64,000 nucleotides of DNA from Planctomycetota bacterium (lineage in GTDB: Bacteria; Planctomycetota; JAJSAM01; JAJVHW01). The notes under the pieces were generated by a model. It had not been told where the DNA came from. It saw only the letters and a list, made by a program, of their open reading frames with translations, and searched no databases. Location of the stretch: assembly GCA_021414065.1 (NCBI GenBank), contig JAIOPE010000151.1:1-64000 (forward strand), in the 5' to 3' direction. Shown here piece after piece: positions 24,977 to 34,699 of this stretch (its first letter is position 1; each line of letters starts with the position of its first letter). Both the position numbers and the translations under genes were made by a program.

Positions 24977-26915
24977 GGGACCGCGAGGGTCGCGAAGGTG
25001 TGTCAGCGCGCGGCGCAGGTGACGTGAACTCCCCGCGCGCCGCCTTCTTCGCACCGCCGCGGGCGGGCTTCGGCGCAAATGTCTCCGCCACGTGCAGTCG
25101 CCGGAGCAGCGTGCGCTTCTTCGACTGATGGCCTTCCATGCGTCGCAGGATGTGATCGAGCGTTTCGATGGCCTCGCGGACGTGCGGCCCCTTGTTGAGC
25201 ATCACGCACTCCGCGCGGACGGACATCGCGGCGTCGGTGACCTCGGCGCGCGAGGGGCGCCCGGTCCGCGCCATTCCGTCGAGCACTTGCGTGGCCCAGA
25301 TCACCGGAACGTGCGCGGCCTCGCAGAACCACAGGATCTCCTCCTGCAACTCGGCGAGTCGCTCCCATCCACACTCGACCGCGAGATCGCCGCGCGCGAT
25401 CATCACGCCGCGCACCGGGGACCGCATCGACGCGAAGAGGATCTCCGGGAGCCGGTCGAAGGCTTGCCGCGTCTCGATCTTGACGACGATGCCGAAGTCG
25501 CGCCGTCCGAGTGAGACGAGGCGCGCGGCGAGATCCTCGACATCGGCGCGGCATCGCACGAACGACTGCGCGACGGCGTCGGCGTGTCCCACGATGAACC
25601 GCAGGTCGCCGACGTCCTTCTCCGTGAGCGCGGACACGTCGATCGGCGTGTCGGGCAGATTGATCCCCTTGTCGGCGCGCAGCCGATCGCCGGTCGGCGA
25701 TGCGTGCTCGATCCGCACGCGCATCTCCTCCCGCGACGCCGACACGACCACGCCCCCGATCTTGCCGTCGTCGAACCACACTGCGTGACCCGGACGCGCC
25801 GACGCGAACGCCTGCGGCAGCGTGCAGCCGATCCGCGCCGGAGCGACTGCGACGCCCGCCGCGTCGCACTGCGCGGGGACGCCCGGCTCGAGCGACTTCG
25901 TGACGATGAGGTCGTCCCCTGGACGCAGCAGGAGCGGGCGCTCCATCGACGGCAGGCGCCCGACGATCCCCACGTCGTGCGCGCCGCGGCCATCGACCGA
26001 GAGCGCCTCGAGTCGCGTGCCGCCGACGACGTACGACGACTGCATCCCGGTCGCCCAGCGCCCGCGACCGGATGCGCCAGCGATCCGGAGGGAACGCGTG
26101 GAGCCGCGGGCGTCCACGAACGTGACCGTGTCGCCGCTCCGACGTCGCGCGAGCCACTCCGGCGTCACGGGAAGCACCGCCTGAGCCGCGTCGGGAGGAG
26201 GCGCGGGCGCGTCGAGCGGGACGAGCCACACGCGCGCTGGGTCCACCGGGCGGCCGAGTTCGTCGCGCCGCGGGCGCCAATGGACAACGTCGGGTCCGGG
26301 CGTGACAGGGCCCGTGCGGAGCTTCGGCCCGGCGAGGTCCATCAGGATGCGCACCTCACGGCGCGCGTCGCGGGCCGCGGCCCGGACGTTTCGGACCATG
26401 CGAGACCACGTTGCTGCGTCGTCGTGTGCGCAGTTGATTCGCGCGCAGTCCATGCCCGCGGCGACGAGGCCCTTGACGAACTCGGGGTCGTCAGCCGCCT
26501 CGGCGGACAACGTCACGAGGATCCGCTCGGCGCGGCCGGCGCGAGGGGCGCCCAGAAGCGTCACCGTCCTGCGAGCGAGAATCCGGCCGCCTCCGAGCAG
26601 CGGGACCGACCCGCGCGAGCCCTGCATCACGGGCACCGGCTCGCCCGCGGCCCTCGCCGCGAGGCGCAACACGGCGTCCACGTTCGCGAGCACGCTTCCC
26701 TCGGCACGCCCGAGCGACGAGAACCCGAGCCGCGCGAGCCGATTCTGCATCCCACGGTTCTCGCGCGAACGGAGCGCTGCGTAGTGGGCCAGGTTGCAGG
26801 CGCTCCGCAGTTGGTTGCTGTGGATGTGGGGGTTGGCTGCGAGCGCGTCGGCTTCGAGTGCGAGCATCCGCGCCCGGAGTTCGACGAGTTCCGCGAGGAG
26901 CCGTTTCGTCTGCAT
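24807..26915 (-). CDS. pyruvate-kinase-like protein of the long helical-N-terminus type
   Basis: Protein of 702 residues. The N-terminal 100 residues are helical (HSNQLRSACNLAHYAALRSRE, LARLGFSSLGRAEGSVLANVDAV), as in the divergent pyruvate-kinase-like family of cyanobacteria and plants. The barrel follows: ARINCAHD (about 162), ILMDLAGPKLRTGP (about 195), a large B-domain-like insert, EKDVGDLRFIVGHADAVAQSFV, IVVKIETRQAFDRLPEIL, MIARGDLAVECGWERL, PVIWATQVLDGM and GRPSRAEVTDAAM with VMLNKG. The allosteric C-terminal domain is missing, replaced by a basic, low-complexity tail of about 100 residues. Activity as a true pyruvate kinase is uncertain. The tail overlaps the acyltransferase gene by 170 bp in another frame. 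Confidence 0.82.
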   Translation of the reverse strand: MQTKRLLAELVELRARMLALEADALAANPHIHSNQLRSACNLAHYAALRSRENRGMQNRLARLGFSSLGRAEGSVLANVDAVLRLAARAAGEPVPVMQGSRGSVPLLGGGRILARRTVTLLGAPRAGRAERILVTLSAEAADDPEFVKGLVAAGMDCARINCAHDDAATWSRMVRNVRAAARDARREVRILMDLAGPKLRTGPVTPGPDVVHWRPRRDELGRPVDPARVWLVPLDAPAPPPDAAQAVLPVTPEWLARRRSGDTVTFVDARGSTRSLRIAGASGRGRWATGMQSSYVVGGTRLEALSVDGRGAHDVGIVGRLPSMERPLLLRPGDDLIVTKSLEPGVPAQCDAAGVAVAPARIGCTLPQAFASARPGHAVWFDDGKIGGVVVSASREEMRVRIEHASPTGDRLRADKGINLPDTPIDVSALTEKDVGDLRFIVGHADAVAQSFVRCRADVEDLAARLVSLGRRDFGIVVKIETRQAFDRLPEILFASMRSPVRGVMIARGDLAVECGWERLAELQEEILWFCEAAHVPVIWATQVLDGMARTGRPSRAEVTDAAMSVRAECVMLNKGPHVREAIETLDHILRRMEGHQSKKRTLLRRLHVAETFAPKPARGGAKKAARGEFTSPAPRADTPSRPSRSHDNRHDVGAAAVPTRSPRAATPRAGGERRRGTDARPRPPARAVCVDSRDFERRRLP

Positions 26916-27064
26916 GGGGAGCCGACTCTCGGGGAGAGATGGGCGGTTCCGCGCGAGCGTCGGGTGAAGAGAGTGTTCAGCCCGCCGAAATCGCGGCAAG
27001 CGCGCGGCGAGCACGCCGCCGGCACGCCCATTGTAGACGACGCGACGCAGTCGTCCGCGCGACG

Positions 27065-28135
27065 TCAGAACCGCAGCGTCAGGCCGGCCTGAATCGCGTG
27101 ACCCGAATCGGAGAGCTTCGTCTCGACGTCGCGCCACGCCGTGATTCGCACCGAGAGGTCGATCGTGGCGCTCTCGGTCACGTCCCACGCGAGGGCCGGA
27201 GTGCCGTAGATCCAGCGGCCGCCGCCGACCGCGGCGTCGTCGCCCTTGTACTGGTCGCGCGCGGTGCGCTGGTACGTCATCGAGAGACTCGCGCGGAGCG
27301 TCGGCGCAAGCGGCGTGGACGCACCGACGACGAGGCCCTCGGCGTGGCCGGTCTGGTAGTCGTAGCGGTTCTCGTAGACCGGGAACCGCGCGCCGATCTC
27401 CGCGAACCACCGGATGTCGCCGCGCGGGATCTCGAGGCGAGTGCGGAGGATCGGGTCGAACGTCCCCGTGCCGGTCTGGAGGTTCGACACCGAGACGTCG
27501 CGCGTGACGATGCGCGGATCGGGCTTCTCGGGGTGCCCCGTCGGGAGCGAGAGGCCGCCCCAGATCGCGAGCGTTGCAGACTCGGGCCGCGGATTCGCCT
27601 TCATCGCGCGCGGCGTGAATGCATCGATGACGTCCTGGGGAAGATGCGACGACTCGGCGGCGGTCGCGCCGTCGAGGTCGAACATCCGGCCGATCGTCAG
27701 GCTCGTGTCGCCCTGGCTCTGGAACGTCCGGCTGCGGCGCGCGCCGCCGGGCGGTGTGAGCGAGTAGTCGAAGCGAGGGTGCGTCAGCTCCAACTCGGCG
27801 GACCAGTCGTCGGTGACTCCGTACCGGAATGTGGCCGCCGTGCGGTAGATCCGGAGCGTCTCGCTGAAGTCGTTCTCGACGCCCCGCCGTCCGCGATACG
27901 AGCGGCCCTTCTCCTCGTTCTCCTGCGAGAGCCGGAACGTGAACTCGCCCTTTTTCAGCCAGCTCCGCACGGGCCCCGCGCCGCCGACGGCCGGCCCGGC
28001 GCAGCCGCCGCACGACTGTGCGAGGGCGACGGAAGTCGTGCCGGGGCCGAGCGCTAAGGCTGCAACGGCCACGACGGCGGCTACGGCGCCGGCGGACGAC
28101 TTCACGAATCGACCGACACGGTGGGGCGTGCTCAT
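27065..28135 (-). CDS. outer-membrane beta-barrel protein (MetA-phenol/transporter-like)
   Basis: Protein of 356 residues from MSTPHRVGR, with a signal peptide (AAVVAVAALALGPGTTSVALA) followed by a Cys motif (QSCGGCAGPAVGG). The mature chain alternates amphipathic strands and ends LRF with a C-terminal Phe, typical of outer-membrane barrels. Segments such as FRYGVTDDWSAELELTHPRF, LAIWGGLSLPTGHPEKPDP and DIRWFAEIGARFPVYENRYDYQTGHAEGLVVG resemble the putative outer-membrane transporters of the phenol-degradation MetA family. The CGGC pair just after the signal could bind metal or form a disulfide. It stands alone, divergent from the propeller operon. Confidence 0.72.
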   Translation of the reverse strand: MSTPHRVGRFVKSSAGAVAAVVAVAALALGPGTTSVALAQSCGGCAGPAVGGAGPVRSWLKKGEFTFRLSQENEEKGRSYRGRRGVENDFSETLRIYRTAATFRYGVTDDWSAELELTHPRFDYSLTPPGGARRSRTFQSQGDTSLTIGRMFDLDGATAAESSHLPQDVIDAFTPRAMKANPRPESATLAIWGGLSLPTGHPEKPDPRIVTRDVSVSNLQTGTGTFDPILRTRLEIPRGDIRWFAEIGARFPVYENRYDYQTGHAEGLVVGASTPLAPTLRASLSMTYQRTARDQYKGDDAAVGGGRWIYGTPALAWDVTESATIDLSVRITAWRDVETKLSDSGHAIQAGLTLRF

Positions 28136-28192
28136 GGGAGTGAAGACGAGAGCGGGTTCCGTGCGCAACACGCGAATCGCGACCGAGGTCGC

Positions 28193-28198
28193 TAGAAT
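28193..28198 (+). promoter_or_regulatory. possible -10 element TAGAAT of the propeller operon
   Basis: TAGAAT lies 92 nt before the ATG at 28291, giving an untranslated leader of about 85 nt that ends with a GCGGAGG ribosome-binding site. A short palindrome (gcgacc-ga-ggtcgc, 28179-28192) lies immediately upstream of the hexamer and could be an operator. No clear -35 box is seen. Confidence 0.3.
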
Positions 28199-28290
28199 CG
28201 CACCTCGGCCCGTTGCATTCCCTCGACGTCTCCGTCTTCTCCCCCGGTCGCCCCGGCGGGAGTCGTCCGGCCGACCGCGGAGGTTGCCCG

Positions 28291-31176
28291 ATGAAGCTCG
28301 CCTGTCTCGACGCTCGCTCCCGCCACCGGTTGCGGCTCTGCGCGTCCGCGTTCGCAGCCGTCGTCGGCGCCGTGCTGGCTCCCGCCGCGCTCGCCCACGA
28401 CTCCGCGACCGACGGCGTCGATCTCGACCCGATCGAGGACCACGTCGTCGAAGCGAAGGCCGGGACGTCGGACAAGAAGACCGCTGCGAAGTACGGTCAG
28501 ATGAGCCGCGTGATGAAGCCCGCCGACAAGCCCGGCGTGGGCGACGACCTCGCGAAGACGAGCGCCGTCCGCAAGATCGCCCTGAGGCTCACGCCCGCCG
28601 ACGCCGTCCTCGGCCAGTTGCTCACCGACGCGATCGCGGCCGCCGATGCGAGCCTCGCCGTCGGCGAGCCCGACGCCCTCTCGGATCTCATCCAGCGCAT
28701 CCGCAAGTCGTCGGACCGCGCGAAGGTCGAAGCGGCCGGCATGAAGGCGCAGGACCTGCGCATCGCGGCGCGCGCCCTGCTCGACACGAACGACGTGTCG
28801 CCTGCGATCTCGAAGCTCAAGGCCTCGGCGGCGGCATACGACAAGGCGGCGAAGCTCGCGCGGTCGCTCGTGAAGCGCCAGGGCGGCGGGCTCCCCCAGT
28901 TCAAGACGGCCGTGGCGCGGAACATCTACACGGTCGCCGGCACGGGCGCCGGTGGCTTCAACGGAACGGGGCGCTCGGCCCTCCGCTCGTCGCTCTACTT
29001 CGTCGATGACGTCACGATCGGTCCCGACGGCCTCCTATACGTCTGCGACTGGAACAATCACCGTGTGCGAGTGCGCGAGGCCGACGGCAGGTTCGCGACC
29101 GTCTGCGGCAGCGGCAACCCCGGCGACTCCGAAGGTGCGGCCGACACGACCGAGCTGAACCACATGTCGCAGCTCGCTTTCGCGCCCGACGGCCGGATGT
29201 TCATTGCGGCCTGGCACAACCACAAGATCAAGGTCTACGACAACTCCGGGCCCGCGCCGGTCGTCTACACGATCGCCGGCGGCACGCAGGGCAAGTCCAC
29301 GGTGGACAACACACCGGCGACGGACTCCCGCTTCAACCTCGTTCCCGGGCTCCTCATCCTGCCCCCGAACCACCCGCTGGGCGGGGGCGACCTGCTCCTC
29401 ACCGACGCGACGAACGCGCGCGTCATGTGCGTCCGCCTCGGAACGCACCCGGTCAACGCGACGAACGTTGCCGGTGTGCCGGTCGAGACCGGCACCTGCG
29501 ACCGCATCTTCGGCACCGGCACCGAGGGCTACACCGGCGACGGCGGCCAGGCGCTCGCCGCCGACTTCCAGTTCTCGAAGTCGCAGAACGCCCAGCCCGA
29601 CGGCCGCATGGCGATCGACGCCGCCGGCAACATCTACATCGTGATGGGCGTGAAGCACGTCGTGCGCAAGATCGCGCCGACGGGCATCGTCACCACCCTC
29701 GCGGGCAACGGCACAGCCGGCTTCTCGGGCGACGGCGGCCAGGCCAACGCGGCGCAACTCAGCTCACCGTCCGACGTGGCCGTCGGCCCCGATGGCTCGA
29801 TCTACATCTCCGACACCGGAAACCAGGTGATCCGCCGCGTCGCTACGGACGGCACGATCACCACGTACGCCGGTTCGGCGGGGTTGATCGGCTACGAGGG
29901 CGACGACGGCCCGGCGACCGGCGCGCGGTTCGACCATCCGTCCGGCATCGACGTGGACCCGAACGGGAACCTGTACGTCTGCGATCGCGACAACAGCGTG
30001 ATCCGAGTGATCCCGTCGGCCACGCCCGGCGATCTGCCACTCCCCGTGGACGCGTACACCCTTCCGCGCCGCACGCGCGGCGGCATTCCCGCGAAGGGAA
30101 TGGCCGGAACGATCGCCACGTACGCGGGAAGCGGCACGCTCGGCTTCAATGGGAACGACCTTCCCTCGCGCGACACCGATCTCTACTGGCCGCAGGACGT
30201 CGCGGTGGACCCGGCGAACGGACTCGTCCACTTCCTCGATTGGAACAACCACCGCATCCGCCGCGTGAACGACGACGGCACGATCACCACCGTGGTCGGC
30301 TCGGGCTACCTCGGCGACGACACGGGCGACGGCGACAGCGTGGCGATGAACCACCCGACGGACATCGCGTTCGATCCGCTCGTCGGCGACCTCTGGATCG
30401 CCGCGTGGCACACCGACAAGATCCTGCGCCTGGACAGCGGCACGCAGCAGATCGTCTACATGGCGGGCGGCAAGCGCGGGTTCGCGGGCGATGGCGGCCC
30501 CGCGAACCTGGCGCAGTTGAACCTCGCGTCGAGCGTGAAGTTCGACGCCTCGGGCAACTGGTACATCGCCGACGAGGCGAACCGTCGCGTGCGTTTCGTG
30601 AACCGACAAACCAACGTGATCACCACGATCGCCGGAACCGGCTTCGCAACCGATGCCACGCACATCCTCGGAGACGGTGGTCCTGCCGTTTCTGCGACGC
30701 TCAACTTCCCCGTCGGGCAGTCGGCGCAGCCGGGCGGCCGCATCTGCCTCGATCCCACGGAGCGCTTCCTCTACATCGCCGACACGGACAACCACCGCGT
30801 GCGCCGCATCGATCTGCAGACCGGCATCATCACGACGATCGCCGGCACCGGGTCCAAGACGGACTCGATGCACGCGAAGGGCGACGGCGCGCTCGCGACC
30901 GACGCCACGCTGAGCTCGCCGGTGGACGTCGATTGCGACTCGGCCGGCAACGTGTACGTCGCCGACCGGGACAACGACAGCGTCCGGAAGATCGCGATCA
31001 CCACCGGCGTGATCACCACGATCGCGGGCGGCAATGGCAAGGGCTACGCCGGCGACGGCGGCGAGGCCGCGGCGGCGCAACTCGACCGTCCCTGCGGCAT
31101 CTTCGTCCAGCGCAACACGGGTCGCCTCTTCGTCGCGGACACGTACAACGGCGTGATCCGCGTGATCTGGGAGTGA
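28291..31176 (+). CDS. exported NHL-repeat protein, two six-bladed propellers
   Basis: Protein of 961 residues. A signal peptide ends ALA at 33-35. A helical domain of about 165 residues (40-205) ends DKAAKLARSLVKRQGGG. About eleven NHL-type repeats follow, each with a T-h-A-G-x-G...GDGG turn and LYVCDxxNHRVR-like strands (for example VAGTGAGGFNG, TLAGNGTAGFSGDGG, TIAGGNGKGYAGDGG). They split around a basic LPRRTRGGIPAKG linker (about 590) into two propellers of similar length, the second matching the single propeller of the next gene. Exported, probably periplasmic or on the surface; a binding or scaffold role is inferred from the fold. The ATG has a GGAGG site. The next gene begins within the stop codon (TGATG). 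Confidence 0.85.
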   Translation: MKLACLDARSRHRLRLCASAFAAVVGAVLAPAALAHDSATDGVDLDPIEDHVVEAKAGTSDKKTAAKYGQMSRVMKPADKPGVGDDLAKTSAVRKIALRLTPADAVLGQLLTDAIAAADASLAVGEPDALSDLIQRIRKSSDRAKVEAAGMKAQDLRIAARALLDTNDVSPAISKLKASAAAYDKAAKLARSLVKRQGGGLPQFKTAVARNIYTVAGTGAGGFNGTGRSALRSSLYFVDDVTIGPDGLLYVCDWNNHRVRVREADGRFATVCGSGNPGDSEGAADTTELNHMSQLAFAPDGRMFIAAWHNHKIKVYDNSGPAPVVYTIAGGTQGKSTVDNTPATDSRFNLVPGLLILPPNHPLGGGDLLLTDATNARVMCVRLGTHPVNATNVAGVPVETGTCDRIFGTGTEGYTGDGGQALAADFQFSKSQNAQPDGRMAIDAAGNIYIVMGVKHVVRKIAPTGIVTTLAGNGTAGFSGDGGQANAAQLSSPSDVAVGPDGSIYISDTGNQVIRRVATDGTITTYAGSAGLIGYEGDDGPATGARFDHPSGIDVDPNGNLYVCDRDNSVIRVIPSATPGDLPLPVDAYTLPRRTRGGIPAKGMAGTIATYAGSGTLGFNGNDLPSRDTDLYWPQDVAVDPANGLVHFLDWNNHRIRRVNDDGTITTVVGSGYLGDDTGDGDSVAMNHPTDIAFDPLVGDLWIAAWHTDKILRLDSGTQQIVYMAGGKRGFAGDGGPANLAQLNLASSVKFDASGNWYIADEANRRVRFVNRQTNVITTIAGTGFATDATHILGDGGPAVSATLNFPVGQSAQPGGRICLDPTERFLYIADTDNHRVRRIDLQTGIITTIAGTGSKTDSMHAKGDGALATDATLSSPVDVDCDSAGNVYVADRDNDSVRKIAITTGVITTIAGGNGKGYAGDGGEAAAAQLDRPCGIFVQRNTGRLFVADTYNGVIRVIWE

Positions 31177-32822
31177 TGTTCCACCTGCGTCACGTCTCCA
31201 CGTCGGCCGCCGCGGCGCTCGTGCTCCTCGCCGCGCCGCTTTCGTTCGCTCACGAGACGAACGTGCTCGACCTCGAGCGGCTGGAAGACCGAGTGTTCGA
31301 CGCGCTGGAGGACCCGTCGGTGGCCGGAAGGCCGCGCGCGGCGTACACGTCGTTGTTGAAGACGTTCGGGAAGTCGAGTCGCGGGCTCGTCTCGCGGGAC
31401 CTCGTGAAGGTGCTGGCGGCGGCTCGGGCCTGCGACAGGGCGCTTTCGGGAGACGTCTCGCTCGATCTGCTCGTGGACGCGGCCGCGGCGGAGGCGTCGC
31501 TGAAGCTCGCGGGCGAGTCCGACGATCTCGGCGAACTCGCGCGGCGGATCTTCTCCGCGTCAGACCGACGGGCCGTGGTGCGGACCGCCGAGCGTGGCGC
31601 GACGGCGCGCGACCGCGGCGTCGTGAGCGGCGCCAACGGCGGCCGGGCGGAGATGCTCCGCCGGTTCCACGACGCTGCACGCGAGTTCGAGTCCGCCCGA
31701 TCGAAGGCCTCGCGCGCGTTCGCGAAGCAGCGGCGGCGGCCGTCGCCCGGGCAGCCGTTGCCGAAGGGACCAGCGGGGACGATCGACACGTACGCGGGGA
31801 ACGCGCTCCGCGCCTACGACGGCGAGGATCTCCCGGCGCTCCGAACGGCACTCTACTGGCCGCTCGACGTCGCGGTGTCGCCGTTCGACGGACTCCTCTA
31901 CATCTGCGACGCAAACAACCACCGCGTGCGCCGCGTCGATGCCGACGGCCGTCTGCGCACAGTAGCCGGTGCAGGCGAACTCGGGGCGTCGGAGGGGCCG
32001 GCCGCGGAGGCGAAGTTCCATCACCCTTCGTCGATCGCGTTCGATCCGGGCGACGGTGCGTTGTTCGTGGCGGGCTGGCATTCCGACGTCGTCCACCGTT
32101 GCGATCCGTCAGCGCAGACGGTCACGTTCGTCGCCGGAACCGACCACGGTTTCGCGGGCGACGGCGGGCCGGCGGTCTCCGCGCAACTCGGGTTCCCGGT
32201 GGGCGCAGTCTTCGACGCCGCGGGCAACTGGTACGTCGCGGACCAAGCGAACGCTCGCATCCGCCGTGTGGACGCGACCACGGGAGTCATCACGACGATC
32301 GCCGGCACCGGCGACGTTGCGTTCGGCGGCGACGGCGGCGATGCGACGGCCGCGAGCTTCGCGCTGGACGACGGCGAGAACCTGAACGCAGGCGGACGCA
32401 TCTGCCTGTCGCCGGACGGCGCGCGCCTTTACGTGGCCGACACGCTGAACCGCCGCGTGCGCGCGATCGACATCGCGACGGGTACGGTCTCGACGATCGC
32501 GGGAACCGGCGCCGTGGGTTCCGACGGCGACGGCGGCAGCGCGACCGCCGCGACGCTCTCGCGTCCGAGCGACGTGGACTGCGACGCCGACGGCAACGTC
32601 TACGTGGCCGACGTCGGCAGCCACACGATCCGTCGGATCGACCCTGCGACGGGCGTGATCTCTCGGTTCGCGGGCGACGGCACCCGCGGGTTCCGCGGCG
32701 ACGGCGGCCCGGCGCTCACGGCGCGGTTCGACGCGCCGTCGGGCGTTCACGTGGATCGCGCGCGCGGCCGCGTGTACATCTCGGACACGTACAACAGCGT
32801 CGTCCGCGTCGTGTGGGAGTAG
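31176..32822 (+). CDS. exported NHL-repeat protein, single propeller
   Basis: Protein of 548 residues. The signal peptide ends SFAHE, a helical domain covers about 28-190 and ends ESARSKASRAFAKQRRR, and six NHL blades follow (TYAGNALRAYDGED, TVAGAGELGASEG, FVAGTDHGFAGDGG, TIAGTGDVAFGGDGG, TIAGTGAVGSDGDGG, RFAGDGTRGFRGDGG). The last blade ends YISDTYNSVVRVVWE, almost identical to the end of the upstream protein (FVADTYNGVIRVIWE), so the two propellers are paralogous. The ATG shares its A with the upstream stop, a strong sign of translational coupling. Confidence 0.85.
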   Translation: MFHLRHVSTSAAAALVLLAAPLSFAHETNVLDLERLEDRVFDALEDPSVAGRPRAAYTSLLKTFGKSSRGLVSRDLVKVLAAARACDRALSGDVSLDLLVDAAAAEASLKLAGESDDLGELARRIFSASDRRAVVRTAERGATARDRGVVSGANGGRAEMLRRFHDAAREFESARSKASRAFAKQRRRPSPGQPLPKGPAGTIDTYAGNALRAYDGEDLPALRTALYWPLDVAVSPFDGLLYICDANNHRVRRVDADGRLRTVAGAGELGASEGPAAEAKFHHPSSIAFDPGDGALFVAGWHSDVVHRCDPSAQTVTFVAGTDHGFAGDGGPAVSAQLGFPVGAVFDAAGNWYVADQANARIRRVDATTGVITTIAGTGDVAFGGDGGDATAASFALDDGENLNAGGRICLSPDGARLYVADTLNRRVRAIDIATGTVSTIAGTGAVGSDGDGGSATAATLSRPSDVDCDADGNVYVADVGSHTIRRIDPATGVISRFAGDGTRGFRGDGGPALTARFDAPSGVHVDRARGRVYISDTYNSVVRVVWE

Positions 32823-32826
32823 CGCG

Positions 32827-34692
32827 GTGACGTCGTCCCCGTGCCGATTCGCGCCCGCACTCTGGGCCATGCTCGCGCTCCTCACGACGGTCGCTCCCGC
32901 GGCGTTCGCCGGGCCTGCGGTCGATGCCGTCGGCGAGCACCTCGCGGCGGGTGCGGCCGACGGGGGTCTCCCGTCGAAGGAGCGTCGCGCCTGCGTTCGA
33001 GCGGCGAAGCCGTTCGTCCGCGCGGACCTGCCCGGCGCGACCGACGACTTCAAGAAGCTCGTCGCCGCTGCGCGCGAGGCGCGCGGCCCGCTGCGGGGTG
33101 ACACGACCCTCGCGACGCTCCTCGACGCGGCGCTCGTCGAAGCGAGGGCGACGCTCGACTCCGACGCCGCGGCGCTCGTACAGGTGTTGGTGCTCATCGA
33201 TCCGGGGCGCGCCCGCACCGTGGTGGAACGTGCGTCATCGACGGCGACTCGTCTGCGCCTGAAGTTCGTCGCGGCGGTGGCTGAAGAGTCGGCGAAGGCG
33301 GCCGACGCCGGTCTTCGCGCGGCGTCGTCGTATGCGAGCGCCGCGAAGCTCGCGGCGAAGACGCTCGGCCGGCAGGACCGTCGTCCCGCGCGGTGGACCG
33401 TCGCGGTCGAGGGTCTCGGCGGCGCACTGCTCAGCGTGTGGACGGACGGCGCAGTCGTGCCGTCCACGTACACCGTCGGCGCGAGCGACACGACGACCGC
33501 GGGCGGGAGCGGACCGCTCTTCCTGCGTCTCTCCGGCGACGCGTGGGTGCGCGTGCCCGTGCTGCCGTCCGGCGATCTCTGGTGGGTCACCGGCGTGCCC
33601 GGGGACGGCGTGTGGGCCTGCGGTTCCGGCGGGCAGCTCGTGCGTTACGACCCGCAGACGGGCGACGTCGCCGAGCGTTCGGTGCCCGGCGTGACGGCGA
33701 TCCTCTACGGCGTGTGGGGCGCGGCGGCGGACGACGTGTGGACCGTCGGCGGCGGCGAAGCGATCGGCGGCGGCACCGCGCCGGAGTTGCATCACTGGAA
33801 CGGCCTGGCGTGGACGCCCGTCGCGGTGCCGCCCGCCGCCGCGAATCGCATTCTCTACAAGGTCTGGGGCTCGGCAGCCGACGACGTCTGGGCGTGCGGT
33901 TCGGGCGGCGTGATCCTCCACTACGACGGCGCGAAGTGGACATCCGTCGCGTCCGACACCGTGAACACGCTCCTCACGATTCAGGGAAGTCCGGGCGGTG
34001 GGAACCCCGTCGTCGCGGTCGGCGCGCCGGGCACCGACGCCACGATCACGGAGCGCGGCGTGTCGGGTGCGTGGAAGCGCGTCGCGCTGTCGGCGGGCCT
34101 CGAGTCGCTCAACGGCGTCGCGATCGACGCCAACGGAGACGGCTACGCCGCGGGCGTTTTCGGCCAGGTCCTGCGGCGGTCCGGCGGCGCGTGGACGAAG
34201 GTCACGGGTGTGCCGACGCCCGGCAGTCTCGACCACCACGCCGTGACGATCGACGCGCGCGGCGGCGCGTGGTTCGTCGGCGGAAGTCTGACAGGCGCGC
34301 TCGACGGAGGTTTCCTCCTGCACTTCGGGCCGCGCACCGTGCCGTCGCAGGTACTCGCCCGGGCGACGCTCCGCGGCGACGTCGCCCCCGCGCTGAACGC
34401 GGCGTGCGCCACCATCGGCTGTCACCTGGCGCCGTTCGCCAACGAGAACCTCGACTTCGCGACGGCGGAGTCCACGCGCGGCGGCACGTTCGGCGTGGCC
34501 AGCACGCAGTCGCCGATCCCGCGCGTCCTCGCCGGTCGGCCGTCGCAGAGCTACCTCTGGCACAAGCTCGTCGGCACGCACCTCAGCGTGGGCGGCAGCG
34601 GCGATCGCATGCCGAACACCGGCACCGGCCTCCCGCAGCGCCAACTCGACTTCGTCTACGCCTGGATCGCAGAAGGCGCGCTGGACGACTGA
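32827..34692 (+). CDS. exported VWG-repeat propeller with C-terminal CX4CH haem c motif
   Basis: Protein of 621 residues from a GTG start. The signal peptide ends AAFA. A helical domain (about 30-180) ends SAAKLAAKTLGRQD, as in the two upstream proteins. Propeller repeats follow, with VWG-x-A-x-DDVW-x-x-G motifs at about 295 and 346 and related GVWACGSGG turns. The last 110 residues contain a c-type haem motif CATIGCH (527-533; C-x4-C-H rather than C-x2-C-H), then YLWHKLVGTH and GDRMPNTG with Met595 as possible axial ligand, and a final YAWIAEGA helix, as in planctomycete-type cytochrome c modules. Third gene of the operon, 4 bp after the second. Confidence 0.82.
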   Translation: MTSSPCRFAPALWAMLALLTTVAPAAFAGPAVDAVGEHLAAGAADGGLPSKERRACVRAAKPFVRADLPGATDDFKKLVAAAREARGPLRGDTTLATLLDAALVEARATLDSDAAALVQVLVLIDPGRARTVVERASSTATRLRLKFVAAVAEESAKAADAGLRAASSYASAAKLAAKTLGRQDRRPARWTVAVEGLGGALLSVWTDGAVVPSTYTVGASDTTTAGGSGPLFLRLSGDAWVRVPVLPSGDLWWVTGVPGDGVWACGSGGQLVRYDPQTGDVAERSVPGVTAILYGVWGAAADDVWTVGGGEAIGGGTAPELHHWNGLAWTPVAVPPAAANRILYKVWGSAADDVWACGSGGVILHYDGAKWTSVASDTVNTLLTIQGSPGGGNPVVAVGAPGTDATITERGVSGAWKRVALSAGLESLNGVAIDANGDGYAAGVFGQVLRRSGGAWTKVTGVPTPGSLDHHAVTIDARGGAWFVGGSLTGALDGGFLLHFGPRTVPSQVLARATLRGDVAPALNAACATIGCHLAPFANENLDFATAESTRGGTFGVASTQSPIPRVLAGRPSQSYLWHKLVGTHLSVGGSGDRMPNTGTGLPQRQLDFVYAWIAEGALDD

Positions 34693-34699
34693 CGGCGTC

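Noticed and set aside
29427-31175. Upstream extension of the second NHL protein frame through the first NHL gene
   Set aside because: The open frame continues, but it is an antiphase translation of the first NHL gene; the TGATG overlap gives a natural start at 31176 with a signal peptide.
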